From Aliarcobacter vitoriensis (GTDB taxonomy: Bacteria; Campylobacterota; Campylobacteria; Campylobacterales; Arcobacteraceae), in assembly GCF_003316695.1 (NCBI RefSeq), contig NZ_PDKB01000005.1, positions 1 through 64,000 on the forward strand: a DNA stretch of 64,000 bases, read 5' to 3'. The notes beneath the pieces were generated by a model. That model ran no database searches and had not been told where the DNA came from. It worked only from the letters and a program-made list of their open reading frames with translations. The position numbers were made by a program, and so were the translations under genes. Positions 51,001-58,492 of the stretch are shown piece after piece. Position 1 is the first letter of the stretch; every line of letters starts with the position of its first letter.

Positions 51001-51261
51001 AATGCTCAAACAGATGTATTTATTTCTGAGTTATGGAGTGATAGGGGGAAAAGATTGCAAGTAAATTATGATTCTTTATTATATATGCTATCTGTTATGA
51101 AAAAAGATTTGTTGGTTAATGTTGAAATAAAACGAGAGAAAAGATCTTACCATATAACTTATGATTCTGATAAAATTTATTATCCTCCTTATTTTAAACT
51201 ATATTTATTTAAAAAGGATGGTACTATTCATGAACTCTACAAAAATTATAAAATTAGGTGA
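45085..51261 (+). CDS. Giant STAND NTPase with putative N-terminal nuclease (Avs-like)
   Basis: 2058 residues. Residues 1-100 (AGHDFHLLWTSRRSLQLLNP, VAVSIEGISPEEEF, IDTAEYD, YFQLKYS) look like a PD-(D/E)xK nuclease: acidic residues, then a Q-x-K at 80-82, as in Cap4/DUF4297-type effectors. A STAND/NACHT NTPase follows: Walker A ASGGVGKSSFAQ near 303, Walker B IVIIILDAADN near 400, and VALSRTERLNIL. The remaining ~1400 residues are helical repeats, the usual target sensor. Avs proteins of this layout sense phage proteins such as terminase or portal and then cut DNA. The exact Avs type is not assigned. Confidence 0.75.
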   Translation: MKVNIDKVRYSRAGHDFHLLWTSRRSLQLLNPKSDLVAVSIEGISPEEEFIDEKGLLSIDTAEYDTSENIAEASKIRYFQLKYSTTDSTKEWTASTLSPRQKNHPKGTINSFAKKFKENIDKYGVDFVLSKYEYYFVTNRPIDDNIKKLLKLNRKNKLEDGNEEFTQEIQKIYKRFLEDSELIKEEFHNFLLIFDFLDTEDTRYYQEQKLNQEINDFIPSFDMDVSIKLKELINSRAMPEYENDPVIRKETVFYAFGITKLEDILPAQSSFNILENYIHRVQEREIAKCILESKYPVVIHASGGVGKSSFAQNLSYLMPKNSKCVIFDGFANGAYRSPKDQRHLHKNGLIQIINEFAIQGLCLPLLPRNTTTDELLKAFYNRLEQIVFEVKSHDENSIVIIILDAADNTQTAALEFGLQSSFSNDLLGIPLPNGCKIVALSRTERLNILNLKENVLKIKLNSMTFEETKEYLQSKFKNILDKDIESFNKFTFGNPRVQSYLLDSGRSLNEIIKLLGHKGLSCEDLIELQIEQHLNNLQEQQVYKKEEINLLCESLAILPPMVPMDILAKASNIDKSLIVSFSADLGLALFIKGENDSIQFRDEPVETWFKKRFKATKNTYELLSSRLYDLKDSNPYVAITIPRLLYGAKRYDDLYNNIYSNNLDITDPIQRQSIIIENVTYSIKIASQQKDFLNLNRLLLELSKVLSIKDRGLEFIFNNADLIATLVGPEFINDFLYREKQIDKAGIIYASSALMLSMNPLYHSESRIFLRLTQEFLKEWVNYSNNERYEHRIENRDRANITLAYLYTEGIEKAVYELNRWLDDSVKFESIKIVIQHLIEHQKISLIEELLNYTSLKNINMMFAIMVQLHHYNLPVSKKIIFIALRTLQKIKSKIDNTLLETVIQLALKNRLNKKSILKLITKYLPKGEIHKISYNYEDRGRLFLFYHVIYKLLKDETLDLKDFINKDSEDSKQYFLKALFHIYKLYGEIISQRKNLLKEEYIEEIKQCLSKSSVDEWRFENNYNLRDIPYIITYITTDILLLIDSIEHYSIVLEYLKKRKNYVPHHVFINIAQKILYKDKNIALKFIQEAYNSTVSIKIRSQDSNNLVELARAILPISKVEAQAYFELALESNLNLGDDARARLNLLCNITNKLDRTDNCPKLAYEFLRVSELVYHFDGHKFQWDIIINAIYNIDTHSSLAIASRLKDRNIVDFYETLAEILNKLLQDNYISAQTFTSMIILIQNYGYGFHKSIKILSKKDIDNDLFTSLISKLIKNMLLENNGIDSYYIKKIQNILKEKNIKNKDIDFYLEYNEEDAYKSNFEKDDDVIDWDNIFKQFDCLTSENIQEAYHYFRENTKYVDHIYFFKEMRKRINFDNRKHNLDSFVNCDYGIKIIIEQIAEYYEDWKDSVAIRKYIPKLIENIFLNQSGLILNSYWLGESLNIAVKLTGKSRTNLILILLEKGLENIQSYSYETILRLVNEFKNLITSEETKELLTFGIEQFKEDLEDDSSDGIWQDNLIPPSNINDTLGAFIYIALGSTKAEDRWRTMYTIRMLCEFEEKEIINSILRQLENYNISFIDKHFKFYDLHAKQYLFIALARVALDDSKILRPYSNIFKYYSIDWLSHALIRKYCVDIALLIEKQFPKTYTLKDLEEIKQKTISKFPKQIITRKGRYSKKRVEVKRYKRLRFGIDWEPYWFEYLANAFSISISDISQMIENLIIDDWGYDEKFEHWDYDLRSKYKIFEDDMKTNIWKSYYPKQDRLSFYITYHAMFCVAGKLFDNNPIFYDEEYEDNLWEDFLSRHTLTRRDNKWVSDRKDFFPTNLYRDYKELLKDNNWQFSVTHNDFDKVLRFKENDFQYLPIYGSWEYSNEEISIESVFVNETSSHALLRALQTVENPRDFYLAPDQDRRIVQKDQFEMFGVIENCVSLDLKLDQFDSLAKIRYPGIKPAEYIIKKFELQSDVENRIWKNAQTDVFISELWSDRGKRLQVNYDSLLYMLSVMKKDLLVNVEIKREKRSYHITYDSDKIYYPPYFKLYLFKKDGTIHELYKNYKIR

Positions 51262-51796
51262 AAAAATTGTTGATGAGCTATTATTGAGTGATGGAGTTGA
51301 TACATTATCAAAATGGATGGCTCACTATATTGCAGAACTTATTGAAAAAGCTAAATATGCTGAAGGTGAAGAAAAAGAGAAATATGAAAAAGAATGTTTT
51401 GAAACTATTTTAAAACTATGGGGAGAAATGTATAAAGTTCCTAATGCAAAAGCCCCTTTATCTCGTTTTGAAAAAATTTATGAACTTTGTGATGAAATGA
51501 TGTCTAAAGATAAATATAGATATTTCCATGCAAAACATGAAGATGACTCAAATGAATTTTTAGTATTAGCAAAAGTAGTAGATAAATTATCTAAAAAAAT
51601 TGTTCAAAATGCATTTTTTCTTGCATATCAAGATGCTGTGAAAGAAGAAAAAGAATGGCTAGAATTTGATATAGTAGCTGATATACAAGAACTAAGACAA
51701 ATAGATAATTTATTTAAAGATAATTGTGATATTGATCAAAAAGAAAAAGAAGAGTGGATATCTACAATTAATAAATTATTAGAAATAATAGATTAA
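51230..51796 (+). CDS. Small helical partner of the STAND NTPase, unknown
   Basis: 188 residues from ATG 51230, preceded by AAGGATG inside the 3' end of the STAND gene, so the genes overlap by 32 bp. The protein is charged and helical (TLSKWMAHYIAELIEKAKYA, EKECFETILKLWGEMYKVPN) with no membrane segment. No family is recognised. Tight overlap suggests that it is made with the NTPase as a regulator, chaperone or antitoxin; the role is inferred. Confidence 0.6.
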   Translation: MNSTKIIKLGEKIVDELLLSDGVDTLSKWMAHYIAELIEKAKYAEGEEKEKYEKECFETILKLWGEMYKVPNAKAPLSRFEKIYELCDEMMSKDKYRYFHAKHEDDSNEFLVLAKVVDKLSKKIVQNAFFLAYQDAVKEEKEWLEFDIVADIQELRQIDNLFKDNCDIDQKEKEEWISTINKLLEIID

Positions 51797-51859
51797 ATTT
51801 ATTATTTAATATAATATCAAATTAATTTGTATAAAGTTATTTTTTATGTATAATAACTT

Positions 51860-53623
51860 ATGAGATTTGAAAATAAAGAATTTATACCTTACAAATTCCC
51901 ATATGAACATAATTACAGAAATTATGCCCAATTTGTTATTTCTAATGATGTAGATTTTAGCAAAAATGATTATTATGTATATTTAATATCTAATCCTCTT
52001 AAATTTAATTACCAAAAAACTAATAATAATTATTATGTATTTGTTGCAATATTAGTTCAAAATAAGGAAACAAAAGAATTTTCTATAAAACTGGAAAAAT
52101 TTGATTTTAAATCTATACTTCAATTAAATATTTTTGGAAAGATTAATCCATTGGGAGATGTTTCTTTATTTGAAGATATTGATGATAAGTTCAACAAACT
52201 AATATATGAAACGAAAATAAATATCTCAGATACTACTCAGTTTGAGAAATTTAGTTTAGAACAAGTGGTTGCAAGATTTAATATCCTAAAAAGAGCAGAT
52301 ATTCATAAATTAAATCATTTTAAAGATTTAGAGTTTTATTTGTATCATGTAGATGGTAAAAAAATATTAATTCCCGCAATGGAGATACTTAAATATTTTT
52401 ATTTATTTAATTATACTTACCAAGATGAACCTAAAAGCCATTTTTGCCAAGATATATTAACACCAATTGGCATTTTAAATAGTTTAAATATTAATAAATA
52501 TGATTCATCGAAAAAACACTATGAGTTAGAAATTAATGGAAATTATAGTGAAAATGATATTTATAAGATTTTATTTTTTATTACTAATAAAAAAAGGTTA
52601 CAGCAATATTCAAGTGTAGAAAATATTTATAGAAAAACAAATATTATTAGTGCAATGTTACCTAGAGAAGATTTAAGATTAATGGCTAGAGTTTTTGATT
52701 ACAAAAAAATAGATTTACTTCTAATTTTAAATATTGTAACGCATAATTTTGATTATACAAAAGATTTTCCAGATAATTTTACATGTGAGTATAGACATCC
52801 AAAATCGCAATTTAAAGAAAAAGATGAGAATAAAAGGGATTCATCTAAAGATGTAAAAAAGAAAGCTCGTAAAAATACTAATTTAGAAACAAATGATGAT
52901 TTATATGGAAATAATGAGCTTGAATATGAGGAAGAAACTCTTTCAACCTTCAAATTAAATATAAATTGTGAAAAAGCTTCTGAACCTATAAACTTGAATC
53001 TTACAAAGATTGTTGATAAACAAAAAAAACAACAAGGTGGAAAGAAAAAGAAAGATTATTCGGATTTAAAAGATACCCCTTTAACATCAAAAGAAAATAA
53101 AGGTAGTAGTGATGAAGCAATATCTAAAAAAGAAGATAATAATGAAGAAGAAAGTGATTCAAATAAAAATGATTTAAATTTAATAGAAATTTTAAATCAT
53201 TTAAAAAATAATATAGATTTTAAATTGGTTGATGAAAAAACTTTTAAATTTCCTGAAGTTCTTAATAAAAAAGGTGAAAAAGTTAAAAAGAGTTTTATGT
53301 TTATAGATGAAAAAAATCAAATAAGACGTAAATATTATATTGCTAAATTAAAATATAAAAATAGTAATGATATATATATTATTGAATTACAGCGCAGATT
53401 GAATAAAGAACAAAAATCATTTTTAATCATAAATAAGAATTCTGAAACAATAGATAGTTTGGATAGACAATTTATTTCTAAAGAATTAGTTGATCTAGCA
53501 AAAAATGGAAATAGAATTTGGTTTTCTTCAAATATAGAATTATTAGAAAAGGAATATTTTATATTAATGCATAGAGGTAATGTTAGTTCTTTTGAAGAAA
53601 AATTAATTATGAAATTAAGTTAG
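51860..53623 (+). CDS. TnsE-like protein
   Basis: 587 residues. From memory the layout parallels Tn7 TnsE: an N-terminal half with KKILIPAMEILKYFYLFNYT (compare the IPQLELARSLFLINSYF stretch of TnsE), ISAMLPREDL, an acidic/lysine-rich linker (about residues 310-440) and a C-terminal domain (LIEILNHLKNNIDFKLVDEK, KFPEVLNKKGEK, IYIIELQRR). TnsE directs Tn7 into replicating DNA through the sliding clamp and recessed 3' ends. Here the gene lies in the cargo, opposite in strand to tnsABC-tniQ and next to a helicase gene. No SD is seen; TATAAT at 51849-51854 ends 5 nt before the ATG, so the mRNA may be leaderless. Homology is not verified. Confidence 0.6.
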   Translation: MRFENKEFIPYKFPYEHNYRNYAQFVISNDVDFSKNDYYVYLISNPLKFNYQKTNNNYYVFVAILVQNKETKEFSIKLEKFDFKSILQLNIFGKINPLGDVSLFEDIDDKFNKLIYETKINISDTTQFEKFSLEQVVARFNILKRADIHKLNHFKDLEFYLYHVDGKKILIPAMEILKYFYLFNYTYQDEPKSHFCQDILTPIGILNSLNINKYDSSKKHYELEINGNYSENDIYKILFFITNKKRLQQYSSVENIYRKTNIISAMLPREDLRLMARVFDYKKIDLLLILNIVTHNFDYTKDFPDNFTCEYRHPKSQFKEKDENKRDSSKDVKKKARKNTNLETNDDLYGNNELEYEEETLSTFKLNINCEKASEPINLNLTKIVDKQKKQQGGKKKKDYSDLKDTPLTSKENKGSSDEAISKKEDNNEEESDSNKNDLNLIEILNHLKNNIDFKLVDEKTFKFPEVLNKKGEKVKKSFMFIDEKNQIRRKYYIAKLKYKNSNDIYIIELQRRLNKEQKSFLIINKNSETIDSLDRQFISKELVDLAKNGNRIWFSSNIELLEKEYFILMHRGNVSSFEEKLIMKLS

Positions 53624-53661
53624 AGATATTGAGTGAAAATTTATTTTTATATGTGGATTTA

Positions 53662-53670
53662 CCCCCCCCC
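53662..53670 (+). repeat. Nine-C homopolymer tract upstream of the helicase gene
   Basis: ATTTA-C9-TATATGAC lies 61 bp before the helicase ATG and 25 bp before a TATAAT (53696-53701). It is outside any coding frame, since the helicase frame is stopped at 53705-53707. A change in length could alter promoter strength. Confidence 0.75.
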
Positions 53671-53695
53671 TATATGACAAAATAGATTGGTTTGA

Positions 53696-53701
53696 TATAA
53701 T
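53696..53701 (+). promoter_or_regulatory. Candidate -10 box of the helicase gene
   Basis: TATAAT 30 bp before the ATG, in the context TTTGATATAAT. The SD is AGAGG just before the start. The region where a -35 would fall abuts the poly-C tract. Confidence 0.5.
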
Positions 53702-53731
53702 TTTTAAATAACATTTATAATAGAGGTAGAT

Positions 53732-56209
53732 ATGATTGATATTGAAAAATATTTTAATAAAATTATTAGATATTTTGATTTATATACAAAGAAAGATATA
53801 GATAAATTGGATTTAGAACATCAAAATGAAAGACAAGATTTGAAATTGGTGTGTAACAATAAAATACAAGAAATTAAAACATCTTATAATAATCAATTAA
53901 AAGAAATTGGAATAGATTATAACAATAAACTAGCAAAAGTAGAATCAGTATATAAAAATAAATTAGATGAGACTATAATATTTTATGAAAATGAATTGTG
54001 TATAAATAATTTAGAACGTATAAAATTTCAAGAAATAATAAAAGAGAATGAAAAGGCTATAAATAAATTTAGTTTAAATATGCCTATATTACAATTTATT
54101 GAATCATCACCAGAAATAGCTAAAAATCTTTATACAATTGAGTTCTTTGTAGATGATGAAGAAATTAAAGAATTCATTCTGTCAAAAAAACTTGGAAATC
54201 CAACTCCAGAGCAATGGGAAGTGATTTTATGTAAAAATAGTACACAGCTTGTTGCCGCAGCTGCTGGTTCTGGAAAGTCTACTACAATGCTTTTGAGAAT
54301 TTTAGTTCTTATTAAATATGCCAATGTAAATTCAAATGAAATAGTAGTGTTTTCTTTTACAAAAAAATCTTGTGAAGAACTTCGAGGTAAACTTAAAGAA
54401 CATGTTAAAAAAGCAGAATTAAAAATTGATGAATTATCTATTGAGAGAATGATTAGAACATTTCATTCTAAAGTTTATGAAGTAGCAAAAAAATCAGGCA
54501 TTTTAGGTTCATATAAATTATTTGAATTTATTAAAGATAGTGATGAAGAAGATACTGAGGATGAATCAGATATTGAAGTTGACAATATATTTAATAATAG
54601 TAAGTTGAGTTTAGTACAAAAAAATATTTTAAAAGAGGTTTACACAAAAGCTTATCATGAAGATAGTAATTTTAAAAAATTGATCCATGAAATATTTTTG
54701 AAGAGTAATTTAAATAAAACTTCATTAAAAATAGAAAATCCAAGCATGGACTATATTCAATTTTGTTTATCTTTTTCAAAAGCATTATCTCAAACCTTTG
54801 AAAAAATTTATCAAACAACTTATGATACAAGTATTAAGAAAAAGGCTTTTTCTAAATATATAGATAATGCATTTTTTTATTATCATATCTATTTAAAAAA
54901 TTTAGATATATATCTAATCTTTAGTCCTGATAAAGATATTTTAAATACATCAGAGTTTGAAGATGTCAAAGTAGAGAATAGTAAAAATGGGAAATTATAT
55001 GAATTAAAATATGCTATAAATTCACATAAAAAAGTTTTTGGTTATTGTGATTTGAGAGCTATTTTTGTAGAAAGTCAACAACAGCTAAATGATATACTTT
55101 TAGTAGATAAAATATATGATAAGAAAGAAGATGATGATATTCCTATTCTTTTTGATATTAAGGTGAGTTCTTTATTCCGAACAAGTTTAATTTATGAATT
55201 TTTCTATACACTTATAAGTTTTATTGAAAGTACAGGTATTTATTTTGAACAATTAGAACAACTTAAGGATAAAATATTAGAAGATAATACTTTAGATAAA
55301 GAGCATCAAAATATATTCGTAGCTTTAATGATTTATTGGAAGTTTATGAAACAATATTTTATCGAAAATAAAATATATCAGTTTTCAAATTTGCTAAAAT
55401 ATCTTTCTGAAAATAATATTCAATATTTTGAATTCGCATCTGCTTCTCTTCGAAGTATGAAAAATATATTAATAGATGAGTTCCAAGATATATCACCAGA
55501 GATTGTATCATTTATTCGTGGTGCTCAAAATTATTTATATACACAAGAACAAAAAATATCTTTGATGTGTATTGGAGATGATTGGCAAAGTATTTATGGA
55601 TGGAGAGGTAGTACTCCATCATATTTGATTGATTTTAATAAACACTTTAATTGTGAACATGATGAGCTTGTTATGTCGTATAATTTTAGGTCTTCTCAGG
55701 ATATCCTTTCAAAAGCAGAACTGATTCTTAATAAAACAAAAATGAAGTTAGATAAAACTGTAATTGCACATAATGATTATCGTGATAGTGAGTTTATAAA
55801 AGTATCACTTAACAATAATCCCAATAATTTAGATTATAAAAAAATAATTGAAGATATTAATAAAAGAATTAATGAAATTAGAACAGAATGGTCTGATGCA
55901 ATTATTTATATTTTATGTAGACAAAATCAAAAAAAATTAAATGGAATAAAAGGTGCAGATAAAATTATGACATATCACTCTTCAAAAGGTTTAGAAGCTG
56001 ATATATGTTTTTTAGTAGGTGATTGTGACTATAAAGAAAAAGATATTATTCGTAATTTAATATATCGTCTTGCTAAATATGAACAAACATATGATGAAAG
56101 CCAACGAGATGAATCATTAAGACTAGCCTATGTAGCTGCAACAAGAGCAAAAAGGAAAGCATATTGGTACGGACTAGAACAATCAGAGTTTAGTCATATA
56201 TTTCAATAG
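53732..56209 (+). CDS. UvrD/Rep-family SF1 helicase with N-terminal coiled coil
   Basis: 825 residues. Residues about 20-115 are a coiled coil (LKLVCNNKIQEIKTSYNNQL). The SF1A motifs follow: Walker A AAAAGSGKSTTMLL near 177, VVFSFTKKSCEELRGKL, DEFQD near 582, GDDWQSIYGWRGS, SYNFRSSQDI, TYHSSKGLEADICFLVG and YVAATRAKRKAYW. The stretch between motifs Ia and II is about 350 residues, long for this family. It unwinds DNA with 3'-5' polarity by family rule. It follows the TnsE-like gene by 108 bp and converges on the tns genes, overlapping the last by 7 bp. Confidence 0.85.
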   Translation: MIDIEKYFNKIIRYFDLYTKKDIDKLDLEHQNERQDLKLVCNNKIQEIKTSYNNQLKEIGIDYNNKLAKVESVYKNKLDETIIFYENELCINNLERIKFQEIIKENEKAINKFSLNMPILQFIESSPEIAKNLYTIEFFVDDEEIKEFILSKKLGNPTPEQWEVILCKNSTQLVAAAAGSGKSTTMLLRILVLIKYANVNSNEIVVFSFTKKSCEELRGKLKEHVKKAELKIDELSIERMIRTFHSKVYEVAKKSGILGSYKLFEFIKDSDEEDTEDESDIEVDNIFNNSKLSLVQKNILKEVYTKAYHEDSNFKKLIHEIFLKSNLNKTSLKIENPSMDYIQFCLSFSKALSQTFEKIYQTTYDTSIKKKAFSKYIDNAFFYYHIYLKNLDIYLIFSPDKDILNTSEFEDVKVENSKNGKLYELKYAINSHKKVFGYCDLRAIFVESQQQLNDILLVDKIYDKKEDDDIPILFDIKVSSLFRTSLIYEFFYTLISFIESTGIYFEQLEQLKDKILEDNTLDKEHQNIFVALMIYWKFMKQYFIENKIYQFSNLLKYLSENNIQYFEFASASLRSMKNILIDEFQDISPEIVSFIRGAQNYLYTQEQKISLMCIGDDWQSIYGWRGSTPSYLIDFNKHFNCEHDELVMSYNFRSSQDILSKAELILNKTKMKLDKTVIAHNDYRDSEFIKVSLNNNPNNLDYKKIIEDINKRINEIRTEWSDAIIYILCRQNQKKLNGIKGADKIMTYHSSKGLEADICFLVGDCDYKEKDIIRNLIYRLAKYEQTYDESQRDESLRLAYVAATRAKRKAYWYGLEQSEFSHIFQ

Positions 56210-56649
56210 ATTTTTTTTGTTAATAATTCATTTATTTCTACTTTGAATTTTTTTAATACAGAATACATAATTGAAATCTCTATAATTGATTCTTGTGAAG
56301 TTAAGAAACCTGGATATAGTTCAGATTCATAAGAATTTATTTTTTTATCAAGTTGAACTAAACAGTTTTGTAAAGTATTTTTTTGTTTTAGTATTTTGAT
56401 ACATTCAAATAAACAATCCTCATAAGCATTTAATTCACAACAATATTCATGTATGAATTCATTTTTTACTTCTTTAGGATAAGGTGTTATATCATCATTT
56501 AAAATATTATTTATTGATGATTTTCTTTTAATAACTAAATCTAAATAAAATATTACCAATTTATGTATTTCAGAATAGTCTATATTTTTTTGTGAAAGTT
56601 CCATTCTTATACATTCATAATTTTCATCATTTAGCATTTGATCGAGCAT
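56203..56649 (-). CDS. Unidentified fifth gene of the tns operon
   Basis: 148 residues, helical, no recognised domain (CIRMELSQKNIDYSEIHKLV, HEYCCELNAYEDCLFECIKI, SIMYSVLKKFKVEINELLTK). It begins 32 bp after tniQ ends, on the same strand, in the place of tniE in comM-inserted elements. It may be an accessory to target selection. It is not TnsE-like in length or sequence. Confidence 0.55.
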   Translation of the reverse strand: MLDQMLNDENYECIRMELSQKNIDYSEIHKLVIFYLDLVIKRKSSINNILNDDITPYPKEVKNEFIHEYCCELNAYEDCLFECIKILKQKNTLQNCLVQLDKKINSYESELYPGFLTSQESIIEISIMYSVLKKFKVEINELLTKKIY

Positions 56650-56681
56650 AATATATATCCAGCTATTGATTTGTTTTCATA

Positions 56682-57602
56682 TTAAAAATACCATCTTGTA
56701 GAGATAGTGTTATATTGAATATTTGATAAATACCATGCAGGAATATTTTGTTTTTCATACCTATATTTATCTAATATTCGATTTATGTTTGAAAATTTAT
56801 TTTTTTTATAAAATCGATTTATTCTTGATGGAAAATTTTGTAGTAATACAATTGAGTAAGAAAGTAAAAAAGATAAAGTTCTTGGTTCTAATGTTTCAAT
56901 ATATTTAATTTTAATATTTCTACTTTTCATTACATTTTTAACAATAATTCTAAGTAAATAAAATAATCCAATTGAATAGTAGTATCTTTGATTAATTTTG
57001 TAGTATCCAGATTCTAAAATTTTTAATAGTTTTTCTTGTATTTTAATATGGAATGAATTTGATTTGATTTTAACTATTTCTGATTTTATTAAATCAAATC
57101 CACAATTATGACATTCTGAAAGTTTTTGTTCATAATACAAATTTGGATATTTCAACCCTTTTTTACAGTTTGGACAATGATTTTGTAAGAAACATAAATG
57201 TTTTTCACAAATATTTACAATCATTAATCTCCATTCTTGTTTCAAATAATTGTTTTCTTCTAAGCACTTAGGGCAAAACCTTGTACTATAAAAAATATTT
57301 TTATAAGAAGTACTTGAAATAGGTGATATCCATCGTTTTCTACCTTTTATATCAATATTTTCTTCTAAAAAACCATTATACTTTCTAAGTTGTAATTCTT
57401 CAATATTAGATAATTTTGTTATTTCATAAAATGTATTTAACTCAATTTTTGAGAAATTATATAAATCAAAATCTCTTTCATAAAATCTTTTAAGTTTAAA
57501 TAATTTATCTACAATAACAGAAATTCTTGTATAGTTAGCTCTTGAAATTCTAAATAACCAAGATGTTAATAATTCATCATAATAAGGAGTTGGAATATTC
57601 AT
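56682..57602 (-). CDS. tniQ: TniQ/TnsD-family target-selection protein
   Basis: 306 residues. The TniQ start (PTPYYDELLTSWLFRISRAN) is followed by zinc-finger pairs (CPKCLEENNYLKQEWRLMIV, CEKHLCFLQNHCPNCKKG, CHNCGF) and a helical C terminus. TniQ/TnsD proteins bind the attachment site and recruit TnsC; this one should recognise comM. It is shorter than Tn7 TnsD (about 508), as in TniQ-only elements. It begins 3 bp after tnsC. Confidence 0.85.
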   Translation of the reverse strand: MNIPTPYYDELLTSWLFRISRANYTRISVIVDKLFKLKRFYERDFDLYNFSKIELNTFYEITKLSNIEELQLRKYNGFLEENIDIKGRKRWISPISSTSYKNIFYSTRFCPKCLEENNYLKQEWRLMIVNICEKHLCFLQNHCPNCKKGLKYPNLYYEQKLSECHNCGFDLIKSEIVKIKSNSFHIKIQEKLLKILESGYYKINQRYYYSIGLFYLLRIIVKNVMKSRNIKIKYIETLEPRTLSFLLSYSIVLLQNFPSRINRFYKKNKFSNINRILDKYRYEKQNIPAWYLSNIQYNTISTRWYF

Positions 57603-57605
57603 AGC

Positions 57606-58484
57606 TTACCTTTTTCTCATAGATGGTTTAGTAAAATTTATTGAATTAAGTACATCAATATCTATTTTTTCTTTTCCATTTCTAAGTGCAAAAATTGATG
57701 CTTTTTGTAATATTCTTGCAACTTCACCAATTAATCCTTCACTCATATTATAAATTAATTTGAAAAGTTCTTTTTCATATAAATTTGATGCTTCCTTTAA
57801 AGGAATAGTGCTTTCAAAACTAAGTAATAGTTTTGCAAAATTAATATCTGGATTCCATTTTTTTAATTCAATAGGTTCAAATCTATTTGCAAGTTGTGGG
57901 TCAGCTGTTATAACACTTTGTACTTCCCAAACACCAACACCTACTATTGGTATTTGCATATCTGTACTTAGATGTTTTACTGCTGTTAAGAATTTCTTTT
58001 GTTGTATTATGTTTCCATGAAAAATATCTTGAAATTCATCTATTATAATCATTTTAGTTTCTACATCACTCATGACTTTTTTTAATTGAGCTTCTTTTCT
58101 TGAAGCTGATTCATTTACTGTATAAGGCATATAGTATGCATCTAAAAGTTTTTCATATAAAGCATTATGACTTGGTGAAATAGGTGCTGAGATTTTAATA
58201 ACTGGAATTTTATTAGTAATATCTAAATATCTTTGATGATTATTCATAAATCTATTAATAATAGTTGTTTTTCCATTATTTGTATCACCAATAATAAGTA
58301 ATCCTGGAATTCTTTCTTTATCTGGATAATCAAATAAATCTTCTAATTCATTAAGAATATTATTTGCTTGTGGATATGGAATCCAAACTTGTTCTTTACA
58401 TTTTTTTATTCTTTCATCTATTGATTTATCTAAAAATTCTTTTGCTATATCAGTAAGACTATTATAATGATTTGTACTTAACAT
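57606..58484 (-). CDS. tnsC: TnsC/TniB-like AAA+ transposition regulator
   Basis: 292 residues: Walker A GDTNNGKTT at 66-74, Walker B MIIIDEFQDIFHG near 147, and sensor-like VGVGVWEVQSVI with an arginine further on (LANRFEPIEL). TnsC forms filaments on target DNA and bridges TniQ to the TnsAB transposase. It is short, like TniB. tnsB lies 8 bp upstream. Confidence 0.87.
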   Translation of the reverse strand: MLSTNHYNSLTDIAKEFLDKSIDERIKKCKEQVWIPYPQANNILNELEDLFDYPDKERIPGLLIIGDTNNGKTTIINRFMNNHQRYLDITNKIPVIKISAPISPSHNALYEKLLDAYYMPYTVNESASRKEAQLKKVMSDVETKMIIIDEFQDIFHGNIIQQKKFLTAVKHLSTDMQIPIVGVGVWEVQSVITADPQLANRFEPIELKKWNPDINFAKLLLSFESTIPLKEASNLYEKELFKLIYNMSEGLIGEVARILQKASIFALRNGKEKIDIDVLNSINFTKPSMRKR

Positions 58485-58492
58485 AAATATTC

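Noticed and set aside
53624-53731. Poly-C tract as a translational switch of the helicase
   Set aside because: The helicase frame is stopped at 53705-53707, between the tract and the ATG, so only a transcriptional effect is possible.
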